Position numbers and translations under genes: made by a program
Notes under the pieces: model-generated
Databases searched by the model: none
Told to the model about the DNA's origin: nothing
Seen by the model: only the letters and a program-made list of their open reading frames with translations
NCBI GenBank assembly: GCA_050944035.1
Contig: JBMNQH010000011.1
Location: 8,964 to 72,963, forward strand
Source of the DNA: JBMNQH01 sp050944035
GTDB taxonomy: Bacteria; Bacillota; Clostridia; Oscillospirales; Oscillospiraceae
Direction: 5' to 3'
Length of the DNA: 64,000 nt
In this document: positions 17,399 through 28,207 of the stretch, piece after piece
Layout of the letters: the number at the start of each line of letters is the position of its first letter
Numbering within the stretch: the stretch's first letter is position 1

Positions 17399-17605
17399 TT
17401 ACAAATCGTCTCTTTCCCAATGGGATATAGAGACGATTTTCTCATTATTGCACTCTATCCTCTCATTGGAATCATATGATTTTGTATCTTCCGGATAAAA
17501 ACCGTCAATAAAATATGCATTGATACCATACACTCCATTTTCTTTTCGTAAACTGTTAATTGCAAATATATTATCTGCCTTTCTGTTTTTAAAGTTATTA
17601 AGAAC
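17399..17605 (-). pseudogene. Possible C-terminal gene remnant
   Basis: The minus strand is open for 69 codons ending in TAA, with a protein-like composition (NIFAINSLRKENGVYGIN, AYFIDGFYPEDTKSYD, IVSISHWERDDL). It has no ATG and no ribosome site, so if real it is the tail of a lost gene. Its last codons coincide with the terminator of the lipoprotein gene. I do not recognise the family. Chance is a real alternative in AT-rich DNA. Confidence 0.3.
17403..17442 (+). terminator. Terminator of the GerMN-like gene
   Basis: AAATCGTCTCT pairs with AGAGACGATTT, followed by TCTCATTATT. Confidence 0.75.
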
Positions 17606-17706
17606 TTAATTTATTGGATGAGATCGTTGCCAATTTTGGCGGAATATGTTAGAATTTTATTGCTATATTGGTGCATCCAGCAGAAAGCTGTTGTTTTGGA
17701 GGGAAT

Positions 17707-18354
17707 ATGAAAGACAAAGCAACAAAGTTATTGCGTATTCTGCCACTTTTGCTGGTGATCGCCCTGCTCTGCGCTTATCTACGATATGGCAGCCGACTCA
17801 CAACAGAAACATTGCTCGGATGGATTCCAGCGTCAGTTCCTCTTGCCGTTTTGACCTTGCTGGGTATATACGCATTAAAAAGTTTAACGCTCTTTTTCCC
17901 TTTACATGCACTTCAATTGATCGGTGGCATACTATATCCTGCGCCAATTGCCATTCTTGTCAATTGTTTGGGTGCGGCTGTCACGGTTTCCTTGCCATAC
18001 GGAATCGGCAAAGCCATTGGTAACAATGGAATCCAGTCTCTAAAACAGCGGTTCCCCAAGCTGAACGAATTTCATAATCTGCGATTAGAAAACCAGTTAA
18101 TGTTTGTCCTGTTCGTGCGCATTATCGGCATTCTTCCCTGCGATATCGTCAGTTTATATATGGGAATGCTCGATATTCCCTATTCCCAATATCTACTCGG
18201 ATGTATACTCGGGTTTTTGCCATCTATCGTCTCGGTTTCTCTAATCGGTGCAAATATTCATGATCCAACTTCTCCATCCTTCTGGGCCGCTTGTATCCTG
18301 GAACTCGCAGTTGTTGGTATATCGATCACTATCTATCGTAAAACCCGGAAATAA
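17707..18354 (+). CDS. TVP38/TMEM64 (VTT/SNARE-associated) membrane protein
   Basis: A 215-residue protein with about five to six membrane segments. The VTT-domain core is visible: ALKSLTLFFPLHALQLIGGILYP, then GAAVTVSLPYGIGKAIG, and later FVLFVRIIGILPCDIVSLYMGM. TVP38/DedA relatives act in lipid or scramblase-like roles at the membrane. The start at 17707 has GGAGGG four bases before the ATG. It is 12 bases upstream of cardiolipin synthase, so the pair forms a membrane-lipid operon. Confidence 0.88.
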   Translation: MKDKATKLLRILPLLLVIALLCAYLRYGSRLTTETLLGWIPASVPLAVLTLLGIYALKSLTLFFPLHALQLIGGILYPAPIAILVNCLGAAVTVSLPYGIGKAIGNNGIQSLKQRFPKLNEFHNLRLENQLMFVLFVRIIGILPCDIVSLYMGMLDIPYSQYLLGCILGFLPSIVSVSLIGANIHDPTSPSFWAACILELAVVGISITIYRKTRK

Positions 18355-18366
18355 CGGAGGAATTCC

Positions 18367-19920
18367 ATGCAAAAGAATCATCAAAAACCACAACGCCGAT
18401 TTTCCAGAATATTGCGGAATCGTATTCTTGTTATTCTTCTCCTTTTGCTTCAGTTCGCTATCATCGGATATATGATTCTGGGGCACAGCTATATTTCAAA
18501 CCTGCTTAATCTGATCTCGCCCGTTATCAGCGCTGTTCTCGCAATCCTGATTTTCAACAGACAGGATCTACCGGAATATCGATTGATCTGGATCTTTGTC
18601 GTTCTTGTTTTTCCGGTCTTTGGTGGTCTTCTGTATATTATCATGTCATTTCAGTCTGATAAGCGTGTACTTAACCGAAAAATCATGCAAATCAACCGTC
18701 ATTGTCGTCCCATGTTCCATGAAAATCCAGAGGATGCCACGGCACTTGCACACGATTATGACGAATATGCCGGCTTATCTCGTTACCTGCAAAACTACAA
18801 CGGATTCCCGGTTTACGCCCATACACAAACAACCTATTACTCCCCCGGTGAACGCTACTTTGATGCGTTACTCTACGCATTGGAGGAAGCAGAGCATTAT
18901 ATCTTTATTGAATCTTTCATTATAGCCCATGGCGAAATGTGGGACCGCATATTGGAAATTCTAACTCGAAAGGCTGCAGAAGGTGTTGAAATTCGATTGT
19001 TATATGATGGTATGGGAACCCTGCTCCACCTTCCTGAAGATTATCCAAAAGAATTAAAGAAATATGGCATTGATTGCCGCGTATTTAGCCCCTTCCGTCC
19101 TTTTCTTTCTACACTGCAAAATAACCGTGACCATCGAAAGATCGTCTCCGTTGATGGAAAGGTCGCATTCTGCGGCGGCATTAACATCGCAGATGAATAT
19201 ATCAATCACAATCAGAAGCGGGGTCATTGGAAAGACTCTGCCATCATGCTCCGCGGTGATGCTGCATGGAGTATGACCTTATTCTTTCTGGAATTGTGGG
19301 AACCGGATCCTGGAAACAGTCAGGATTTTCTTGACCATTATCCCTGGGCAGAAACGCCTTGTGAAGAGAATTTTGATGGCTACGTACAGCCTTTTTATGA
19401 TAGCCCCATTGATGATGAGCGTGTTTCTCAAACCGTTTATCTGGATATGATCCGTTCGGCAAAACAACACCTCTGGATCATGACTCCCTATCTGATTATT
19501 GACAGCAGTATCATTTCCGCCCTGGAACACGCGGCAAAGAGCGGCATTGACGTCCGCATTATGACACCGTTCCGTCGGGATCGCTGGTTTGTTCATACCA
19601 CAACACGCTCTTATTACCGGCAGTTGATTCTGGCTGGCGTAAAGATTTTTGAATACCTGCCCGGCTTTATCCACTCCAAGACCATTCTTGTTGATGGGCG
19701 CAGCGCCATTGTCGGCTCGATCAATTTGGACTATCGCAGCATGTTTCTCCACTTTGAATGCGGCGTCTGGATGTGCGGTAGCAAAGCAGTTTCTCAACTG
19801 CAAGAAGATTTTCAGGCGGTGATTCCCCGGTGCCGTGAAATTCATGTGGAGGATACACAGACCAATATTTTTATCCGCTTGATTCGCGTTATCCTGCAGC
19901 TGTTTTCCCCTTTAATGTAA
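18367..19920 (+). CDS. cls: Cardiolipin synthase
   Basis: A 517-residue phospholipase-D superfamily enzyme joining two phosphatidylglycerols into cardiolipin. Two N-terminal membrane segments (about residues 20-85) precede two HKD active sites: HRKIVSVDGK with His about 256, and HSKTILVDGR with His about 436. Each is followed by the GSIN or GGIN element. GGAGG lies six bases before the ATG. Co-transcribed with the VTT protein upstream. Length matches Firmicutes Cls. Confidence 0.95.
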   Translation: MQKNHQKPQRRFSRILRNRILVILLLLLQFAIIGYMILGHSYISNLLNLISPVISAVLAILIFNRQDLPEYRLIWIFVVLVFPVFGGLLYIIMSFQSDKRVLNRKIMQINRHCRPMFHENPEDATALAHDYDEYAGLSRYLQNYNGFPVYAHTQTTYYSPGERYFDALLYALEEAEHYIFIESFIIAHGEMWDRILEILTRKAAEGVEIRLLYDGMGTLLHLPEDYPKELKKYGIDCRVFSPFRPFLSTLQNNRDHRKIVSVDGKVAFCGGINIADEYINHNQKRGHWKDSAIMLRGDAAWSMTLFFLELWEPDPGNSQDFLDHYPWAETPCEENFDGYVQPFYDSPIDDERVSQTVYLDMIRSAKQHLWIMTPYLIIDSSIISALEHAAKSGIDVRIMTPFRRDRWFVHTTTRSYYRQLILAGVKIFEYLPGFIHSKTILVDGRSAIVGSINLDYRSMFLHFECGVWMCGSKAVSQLQEDFQAVIPRCREIHVEDTQTNIFIRLIRVILQLFSPLM

Positions 19921-19974
19921 AGATATCCACTTGAATATATGAACAGTTTTTGGTTTTTCTTTAATTTATAAGCA

Positions 19975-20015
19975 AAAATGTCTTTAGAAGAACGGCGTTC
20001 TTCTAAAGACATTTT
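19975..20015. terminator. Bidirectional terminator after cls
   Basis: AAAATGTCTTTAGAAGAAC pairs with GTTCTTCTAAAGACATTTT. It lies between cls and the convergent nucleotidyltransferase gene. Confidence 0.88.
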
Positions 20016-20042
20016 AGTTTCTGCTCTCTTGTTGCTCGTCGC

Positions 20043-20954
20043 TCAACGGAGCGATGCAGGATATACGCCGCGATTGTGCAGCGCCTTCAGCTTCGCAGCC
20101 ACAATGGCTTTATCGCTTGCATAGGTCATTCCAAACCAGACCGCATTGGTTTTCAGAACTGAGACCTTTATCTTTCCTTCCGTAATACATTGATCCACCA
20201 ATGCCGGAAGATAACATTCTTTCTTGATTTCCTCTGGACGGATTTCATGCAGGAAAGCGTGAAAATACCGTTCCAGTTCTCCGAAAATCCAAGGCGTAAA
20301 TCCCCAGAAATTCATAGAAACCAGCGTCTCCGGATTCAGAACAACGTCGCCCTCACTCACGATGCGCCCATCCTCCAACTGCAGAATTTCCATGGTCTCT
20401 GTTACCTTTGAGAGGAAGCCCTCTTTCTGTTCACAAACACCGCGCGTTACCGTCCCGTTTTTACTGATTGTATTTTTCAAGAGATAACCGACCATCGTGC
20501 CCTCATGCTCCTGCAACTGCATGAGCTCTGAGAAAATGGCTGAAAAAGCATCTTTTCCATAGTAATCATCGGCATTTATTACTGCAAACGGCTCCTTTAC
20601 AATGTCCTTTGCACAGAGAACAGCATGAACGGTACCAAACGGTTTTACACGATCTTCTGGAACCTGATAGAAATCGGGCAGACTGGTAAAGTCCTGAAAT
20701 ACATAACAGACTTCTACAGCTGCTCCATCCACTGTTTTGAGCTGTGCAGCACGGTTGCCGCAAAGCTGCTGCATCGTTTCCAGATGCTCCGGTTTGATGA
20801 TGAATACGATCTTGGTAAAACCTGCACGGACTGCATCATAAATGGAATACTCCATTAAAATTTCGCCGTTGGGACCGATACCGTCAATCTGCTTATTTCC
20901 ACCATAGCGGGAACCCAATCCCGCTGCCATAATCACCAGTGCTGCACGTTTCAT
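20043..20954 (-). CDS. Sugar-phosphate nucleotidyltransferase family protein
   Basis: A 303-residue NTP-transferase-fold protein. The nucleotide-binding start is AALVIMAAGLGSRYGGNKQ, with PFGTVHAVLCAK and the metal-type INADDYYG further on (about residue 130). These are the hallmarks of enzymes that activate sugar phosphates with NTP, but the sugar and nucleotide cannot be told. The nearest gene context (cls, ABC-F) gives no pathway. The AGGAGG lies 25 bases before the ATG, with a short GCGC hairpin between that could bring it closer. Confidence 0.85.
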   Translation of the reverse strand: MKRAALVIMAAGLGSRYGGNKQIDGIGPNGEILMEYSIYDAVRAGFTKIVFIIKPEHLETMQQLCGNRAAQLKTVDGAAVEVCYVFQDFTSLPDFYQVPEDRVKPFGTVHAVLCAKDIVKEPFAVINADDYYGKDAFSAIFSELMQLQEHEGTMVGYLLKNTISKNGTVTRGVCEQKEGFLSKVTETMEILQLEDGRIVSEGDVVLNPETLVSMNFWGFTPWIFGELERYFHAFLHEIRPEEIKKECYLPALVDQCITEGKIKVSVLKTNAVWFGMTYASDKAIVAAKLKALHNRGVYPASLR

Positions 20955-21159
20955 CGTATATGATGCGCAAAAAAGCGCGCCTCCTGTCAGAAAATTTTCC
21001 GCGGCTGAAAAAAGCTAGCGGAATGCAAAGTCAGTATATCATAGTCCGATAAAATATGGTATACTAATTGAGAAATTTTGTAATCTTCATCTGGAAGTTA
21101 TCGCTGGTTTTGTTTCTGGCCGATCACTTCCCACCTTAAAAATAACAGGAGAATAACAT

Positions 21160-22767
21160 ATGATTACTGTTGAAAATCTTTCCCTCCAATACGGTGGCCG
21201 CAAACTGTTTGACCGTGTAGACCTGCAATTTACTCCCGGCAACTGTTACGGTATCATCGGCGCGAATGGTGCTGGAAAATCCACTTTTTTGAAAATTCTT
21301 TCCGGTGAAATTGAGCCCACCAGCGGTCACGTCTTTATTGATCCAAAATGCAGAATGTCCGTACTGAAGCAAAATCAAAATTTGTACGACGCATTTTCCG
21401 TCCTGGATACGGTGATCCAGGGCAATCCACGTTTGTATGAATGCGGAAAAGAAAAAGATGCCTTATATCTGAAAGAGGATTTCACCGATGCGGACGGATT
21501 GCGCGCCGCGGAGCTGGAAGAAGAATTTGCCGAGCTCGGTGGCTGGGAAGCCGAATCCGATGCCTCCCGCCTGCTGCAAGGTCTTGGAATTCCTGTCGAG
21601 CAACATAAAAATATGATGTCTGACATGGATCCGCGCGAAAAAGTTAAGGTATTGCTTGCACAGGCGCTGTTTGGAACCCCGGATATCATTCTGATGGACG
21701 AACCAACCAACAATCTGGATCTTGCCTCTGTCGTCTGGCTGGAGGACTTTTTACTGGACTACGCCGGTACTGTTCTGGTTGTTTCCCACGACCGTTATTT
21801 CCTGAATACCATTTGTACCCATATCGTCGATATCGACTATGGTAAAATCAAGCTGTACGTTGGCAACTATGACTTCTGGTATGACTCCAGCCAGCTCATC
21901 CAAAAGCTGGTACGTGACCAGAATAAAAAGGCTGCACAAAAAATTGAAGAACTGCAAAACTTTATTGCAAGGTTTGCCGCGAATAAGGCCAAGTCTCGAC
22001 AAGCAACCAGCCGGCGGAAATTACTGGAAAAAATCACGATTGAAGAAATGCCTGCTTCGTCCCGCCGCTATCCCTGGGTTGGATTCAAAGCAGAGCGGGA
22101 GCCTGGCAAAGACCGTTTATTTGTCACAGATCTCAGTAAAACCATCGACGGCGTCAAGGTCTTAAACAAGATCAGCTTTATCATGGGACGTGACGACAAA
22201 ATTGCCATTGTTGGCGCTAATGAGATCGCTATTACTACATTGTTTCAGATTCTGGCTGGTGAACTGGAACCGGACGAAGGTACAGTCAAATGGGGTGTTT
22301 CCACAACGCAAACTTACTTTCCAAAAGATCACAATGCCTATTTTGACGGTTGCAGCTACAACTTGATCGACTGGATGCGCCAGTTTTCCACAGACAAACG
22401 GGAAAGCTATCTGCGCACCTTCCTCGGCAGAATGCTGTTCTCCGGTGATGAAGTGTACAAAGAAGTTTCTGTTCTCTCCGGTGGTGAGAAAGTCCGATGC
22501 ATGTTGTCCAAAATGATGCTGTCCGGTGCCAATGTCCTGCTTTTTGATCAGCCAACCAACCATCTTGATCTGGAAAGCATCGCCGCGCTGAACAATGGAA
22601 TGTCCGCCTTTGAGCACAATATCATTTTCTCAACCCATGACCATCAGATGACGCAGACCGTTGCAAATCGTATCATTGAAATTACGCCGGATGGCATCAT
22701 TGACAAAAAGTGCAGCTATGATGAATATATGCATCTGACCGGAAAAGAGGAACCTGTTCGCGCATAA
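21160..22767 (+). CDS. ABC-F ATPase, YkpA/YbiT type
   Basis: A 535-residue soluble ABC-F protein with two nucleotide-binding domains and no membrane part. These act on ribosomes. NBD1 has a normal Walker A (GANGAGKST, residues 34-42) and DEPTNNLD, but its signature is MSDMDPREKVKVLLAQ instead of LSGGE. NBD2 has a degenerate Walker A (GANEIAITT, from about residue 352, no Lys). LSGGEKVRCML is intact, but Walker B is FDQPTNHLD, with Gln464 in place of the catalytic Glu. The ABC-F linker lies between, around residues 250-310. As I recall the family, the degenerate second Walker A is also seen in B. subtilis YkpA. Single gene. Confidence 0.9.
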   Translation: MITVENLSLQYGGRKLFDRVDLQFTPGNCYGIIGANGAGKSTFLKILSGEIEPTSGHVFIDPKCRMSVLKQNQNLYDAFSVLDTVIQGNPRLYECGKEKDALYLKEDFTDADGLRAAELEEEFAELGGWEAESDASRLLQGLGIPVEQHKNMMSDMDPREKVKVLLAQALFGTPDIILMDEPTNNLDLASVVWLEDFLLDYAGTVLVVSHDRYFLNTICTHIVDIDYGKIKLYVGNYDFWYDSSQLIQKLVRDQNKKAAQKIEELQNFIARFAANKAKSRQATSRRKLLEKITIEEMPASSRRYPWVGFKAEREPGKDRLFVTDLSKTIDGVKVLNKISFIMGRDDKIAIVGANEIAITTLFQILAGELEPDEGTVKWGVSTTQTYFPKDHNAYFDGCSYNLIDWMRQFSTDKRESYLRTFLGRMLFSGDEVYKEVSVLSGGEKVRCMLSKMMLSGANVLLFDQPTNHLDLESIAALNNGMSAFEHNIIFSTHDHQMTQTVANRIIEITPDGIIDKKCSYDEYMHLTGKEEPVRA

Positions 22768-22773
22768 CTTCAT

Positions 22774-22819
22774 AAAAAGCAAAAGACTTCTGCCAATCCG
22801 TAGAAGTCTTTTGCTTTTA
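22774..22819. terminator. Bidirectional terminator after the ABC-F gene
   Basis: AAAAGCAAAAGACTTCT pairs with AGAAGTCTTTTGCTTTT around a ten-base loop. Confidence 0.88.
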
Positions 22820-22841
22820 TATGCTATATAATAAGATTCAC

Positions 22842-23468
22842 CTAAGCCTTTCCCTTTGCCATTCGGCTCTCCAGGCACAAACGAATCATTTCTACACTGG
22901 TTTCCAGGTCAATCTTTGCAGGATTGAGGATAATATCAAAATTTCTGGGATCGTTCCAGTCACGTCCGGTATAATAAGCATAATGCTCCTGCCGCATTTT
23001 ATCTGTTTTCCGGATCCAGATTTCTGCCTCTGATTCATCCAGCTGCCGTTGCTGCATCACTTGTTTGATGCAGTAATCCAGCGGTGCACGGACTGCCACA
23101 CTGATATGATTTGGAAAATCGTCCAGAATATAGTTGGCAGCACGGCCAATGGCGACAAAAGAATGCAATTTTGCGAGCTCACGCAAGGTATAAGCCTGAT
23201 AACGAAACAAATTCTCTTCTGACAAAAAACCACCGCTGTTTGGTGCTATCAGTGAACCATCTCCACTTCCCTTTCGCTTCCAGAACGGTAAGGAAACTTT
23301 TTCATCACTCTTTTCAAACAATGACTCATCAATACCACTAATTTCAGATGCCATACGAAGAATGTCACTGTCATAACAGGGAATGCCCAGTTCTGTTGCG
23401 AGCCGGCCACCAAGAATTCTGCCTCCGCAGCCACTGCCACGGGAAATGGTAATCACAAAATGATCCAT
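22842..23468 (-). CDS. Cytidylate kinase-like protein
   Basis: A 208-residue P-loop kinase-like protein of the Cytidylate_kin2 group. The start ITISRGSGCGGRILGGRLATELGIPCYDSDIL resembles the GSGCGG phosphate loop and the following CMP-kinase motif. Later FVAIGRAANYIL and RAPLDYCIKQVMQQ fit the family. These are not the housekeeping Cmk and their substrate is not established. Single gene between two terminators. Confidence 0.87.
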   Translation of the reverse strand: MDHFVITISRGSGCGGRILGGRLATELGIPCYDSDILRMASEISGIDESLFEKSDEKVSLPFWKRKGSGDGSLIAPNSGGFLSEENLFRYQAYTLRELAKLHSFVAIGRAANYILDDFPNHISVAVRAPLDYCIKQVMQQRQLDESEAEIWIRKTDKMRQEHYAYYTGRDWNDPRNFDIILNPAKIDLETSVEMIRLCLESRMAKGKA

Positions 23469-23587
23469 AATGATGCCTCCAACACCAAAGATTGTCTATA
23501 GTTTAACAAATATTATGAAAGAGTCAAGTACAACATGGATTTTTGATGGATTGTACAAAAACCCTTATTATTTTCAGTCAATTTCAT

Positions 23588-23635
23588 AACACAAGCAAAG
23601 GCGAGATCCCAAAAGATCCCGCCTTCGCTTGTGTT
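23588..23635. terminator. Hairpin between the cytidylate-kinase-like gene and the Amt-PII gene
   Basis: AACACAAGC(A)AAGGCG pairs with CGCCTTCGCTTGTGTT around a GATCCCAAAAGATC top. The tail is not T-rich on either strand, so termination is plausible but not certain. Confidence 0.5.
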
Positions 23636-23703
23636 GTGTGTATTACGATTGAGAATTGAGATATGCAGAAAGGAGAATTTTTCAACACTCCTGTCAGCCA
23701 AAT

Positions 23704-25482
23704 TTAATACTGCTCAACATCCTGCAGTGCATCGTAACCCTCTTCACCGGTACGGACCTTGACAACGTTTTCAACGTCATAGACAAAGATTTTGCCGTCA
23801 CCGATATGACCGGTGTAAAGAACCTTCTTTGCCGTCTCAATGACAGTACGGACAGGAACCTTGCAGACGACGATTTCCACCTGCATTCTGGGCAGCAGAT
23901 TGACCTGCTGTGCAACACCACGATAATATTCCGGCTTGCCCTTCTGAATACCACAGCCAAGAACGTGCGTAACTGTCATACCAGTAATGCCAATACTGGT
24001 CATCGCTTCCTTCAAAGCCTCGAAGCGCTCCTGCTTGGTCAGAATTTCGATTTTCGTGATCTTGACGTCGGAAGCGGCAGCTGTCACCACTGGTGCCGCT
24101 GCGGGAGCATCGACAGGCGCAGGCGTAGGTGTTGTCTTAATCTGAACGGGAACTGCCTCATCCATTGGGACATCGCCCTTTGCAAAGAGGTCTTCCATCT
24201 CTTCTACACTGATATTTGCTTCAGTATTAATCATAAAATCGCCATAGGCGCTGACAAGGCCGTGTTCCGGCAGATCCAGACCAGAAAGTTCTTCCTCCGG
24301 CGTAACGCGCAGACCGTGAAACTTCTTGATGAGCAGGAATGTAATCGTAATCGATACGGCAGCCCATGCCGCGGTTGCCAGCACGCCAATCACCTGAACA
24401 CCAAAGAAATGACCACGGGTCATCCCCATATCGACCAGAGATTCATTGGAGACAAAGAGACCGGTCAGAAGTGTACCAAGCGCACCGTTGACACAGTGGA
24501 CACCGACAGCACCGACAGGGTCATCGACCTTCAGAACCTTGTCAACGAACTCAACACCGAATACAACTGCAAAACCTGCAATCACACCGATAATCGCAGC
24601 TGCCCAGGGATTGACACAATCGCAACCTGCAGTGATTGCAACCAGACCGGCCAGAGAACCATTCAAGGTCATAGAGACGTCTGGCTTATGGTACCGAACC
24701 CAAGTAATAATCATAACAGAAATGGTTGCAGTTGCTGCTGCCAGGTTGGTATTGAAGAACACCTTACCTGCAAGTTCTGCCGCACCATTGGTCATAGAGA
24801 CGGTCGAACCACCGTTGAAACCAAACCAGCAGAACCAGAGAATGAATACGCCAAGCGCTGCCATAGGCAGGTTGTGACCGGGGATTGCGCGGGGCTTCCC
24901 ATCCGGACCATACTTACCGATACGTGGACCAAGAATTGCTGCACCGATCAGAGCGCAGACACCGCCCACCATATGAACCGCAGTGGAGCCTGCAAAATCA
25001 TGAAATCCGAGAGAAGCGAGCCAGCCGCCACCCCAGATCCAGTGACCAGATACAGGATAGATGATCAAGCTGATAATAGCGCTATACAGACAGTAGGAAC
25101 TGAACTTGGTACGCTCTGCCATGGCACCGGATACGATGGTTGCCGCAGTGGCACAGAATACAGTCTGGAAAATAAAGTAAGTATAGAAACTGACACCGGC
25201 CGGAAGGATTGCAGTATAATCACCACGGGTAAAAAAGTCAATCCCACCAAAAATGGCGCTCTGTGTGCCAAACATAATGCCAAAACCGACAAACCAGTAC
25301 AGCGGCGTACCGATTGCAAAGTCCATCAGATTCTTCATAATGATGTTGCCGGCGTTCTTAGCTCTGGTAAAGCCGCTTTCGGCCATTGCAAAGCCAGCCT
25401 GCATGAAGAATACCAACGCTGCACCAATCAGCGTCCACATGGTATTCACATCAGAAAATAATACCATAATGTTGTTTTCCAT
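23704..25482 (-). CDS. amtB: Ammonium transporter fused to a PII regulatory domain
   Basis: A 592-residue protein. Residues 1-400 are an Amt ammonium channel: start FFMQAGFAMAESGFTRAKNAGNIIMKN, then the HFFGVQ and GFHDFAGSTAVHMVGG signatures across about eleven membrane segments. A Pro/Ala-rich linker (PTPAPVDAPAAAP) leads to a complete PII domain from about residue 472 to the end. Its T-loop has the modifiable-type tyrosine in PEYYRG (about 519-520), and the B-loop region is TGHIGDGKIFVYDVENV. Usually GlnK is a separate gene next to amtB. Here gating and nitrogen sensing are on one chain. It lies 29 bases after GSIII, so both are one operon. Confidence 0.93.
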   Translation of the reverse strand: MENNIMVLFSDVNTMWTLIGAALVFFMQAGFAMAESGFTRAKNAGNIIMKNLMDFAIGTPLYWFVGFGIMFGTQSAIFGGIDFFTRGDYTAILPAGVSFYTYFIFQTVFCATAATIVSGAMAERTKFSSYCLYSAIISLIIYPVSGHWIWGGGWLASLGFHDFAGSTAVHMVGGVCALIGAAILGPRIGKYGPDGKPRAIPGHNLPMAALGVFILWFCWFGFNGGSTVSMTNGAAELAGKVFFNTNLAAATATISVMIITWVRYHKPDVSMTLNGSLAGLVAITAGCDCVNPWAAAIIGVIAGFAVVFGVEFVDKVLKVDDPVGAVGVHCVNGALGTLLTGLFVSNESLVDMGMTRGHFFGVQVIGVLATAAWAAVSITITFLLIKKFHGLRVTPEEELSGLDLPEHGLVSAYGDFMINTEANISVEEMEDLFAKGDVPMDEAVPVQIKTTPTPAPVDAPAAAPVVTAAASDVKITKIEILTKQERFEALKEAMTSIGITGMTVTHVLGCGIQKGKPEYYRGVAQQVNLLPRMQVEIVVCKVPVRTVIETAKKVLYTGHIGDGKIFVYDVENVVKVRTGEEGYDALQDVEQY

Positions 25483-25511
25483 AACGATTTCTCCTCTATA
25501 TTTTTATCGCC

Positions 25512-27602
<2,091 letters not shown>

Positions 27603-27721
27603 TCTCTCTACCTCCTAAAAAATTGAAAAGCGGCAACGGGCCGGAAATTTCTTCCACGACTCCATTGCCGCAAATATTGAACACGATGTACACAGTAAGT
27701 TTCTATTCCATGTTTTCCATG

Positions 27722-27782
27722 TTTATTCGGCTGTCTGCTCTGGCGTTCCAAGGAACGCCGCAGACAAAAGCTCCCGAATAAA
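27722..27782 (-). promoter_or_regulatory. Structured leader element of the GSIII operon
   Basis: Three nested stems close on each other: TTTATTCGG/CCGAATAAA, GTCTGC/GCAGAC, and GGCGTTC/GAACGCC capped by a CTTG loop. On the minus strand it contains TCTGCGGCGT (27755-27764), a repeat of the 3' arm of the upstream leader terminator. A stable RNA structure 120 bases before the gene with this repeat implies alternative folding. No known riboswitch matched. Confidence 0.6.
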
Positions 27783-27811
27783 TGATGGAATCGCATTGAT
27801 TGGAGAAATAG

Positions 27812-27842
27812 AAAAAGCGCCGCAGAATTTTCTGCGACGCCC
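27812..27842 (-). promoter_or_regulatory. Leader terminator (attenuator) of the GSIII operon
   Basis: GCGTCGCAGA pairs with TCTGCGGCGC around AAAT, followed by TTTTTC, on the minus strand. It lies about 15 bases after the predicted start of transcription and 210 bases before the gene. It matches the asnB leader hairpin at 8208-8243. Confidence 0.75.
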
Positions 27843-27863
27843 TTGCCGTTTCAACATGGCTGC

Positions 27864-27892
27864 ATTATACGGCCTCTTTTTTTGTTTGTCAA
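27864..27892 (-). promoter_or_regulatory. Promoter of the GSIII-amtB operon
   Basis: Consensus TTGACA and TATAAT with a 17-base spacer on the minus strand. The spacer end AAAAGAGGCCG matches the asnB promoter spacer. Confidence 0.88.
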
Positions 27893-28098
27893 CCCCCTTT
27901 TCTAAAAAAATTTTACAGGTCGAAGCAAAGAATTTTTCAAAAAATTTCCGCCTTTTTTGCAGTTATATAAGTATCCTCCCAATACAGATCTGATATTTTT
28001 TCACAAAGGACAAACCATATCTTTCACACTTCTCTGTCAAATATCCCTATTTGTAAAAACTTGTGGATATCTCATCAGGTTTTTTGGTCATTCTGCCC

Positions 28099-28127
28099 TT
28101 GACTTTTCTAGGTTGTGACGTTATGAT
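28099..28127 (+). promoter_or_regulatory. purF promoter
   Basis: TTGACT and TATGAT are separated by 17 bases, about 110 bases before purF. Confidence 0.7.
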
Positions 28128-28156
28128 TCTAACATCAACAAAAAATGATGAGCAAT

Positions 28157-28207
28157 GGCGTTCAGTTTCAGAGAATTCTCTGGTACTGGATGCCTTTTCT
28201 TTTTTGA
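28157..28207 (+). promoter_or_regulatory. Terminator-like hairpin in the purF leader
   Basis: GGCGTTCAG pairs with CTGGATGCC, and inside it TTTCAGAG pairs with CTCTGGTA around AATT. TTTTCTTTTTT follows. It sits between the promoter and purF, so it must be conditional. It differs in sequence from the asnB/GSIII hairpin. Confidence 0.65.

Noticed and set aside
23656..25461. 601-codon open frame antisense to the Amt-PII gene
   Set aside because: Composition (many Asp, Asn, His, Cys, Thr) is typical of antisense shadow; real gene is on the minus strand.
27603..27892. Glutamine riboswitch (glnA or Downstream-peptide type) in the GSIII leader
   Set aside because: A short stretch resembling AAGGAACGC occurs, but the other conserved glnA-motif segments and the order do not. 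The element is better described as a separate, shared leader.
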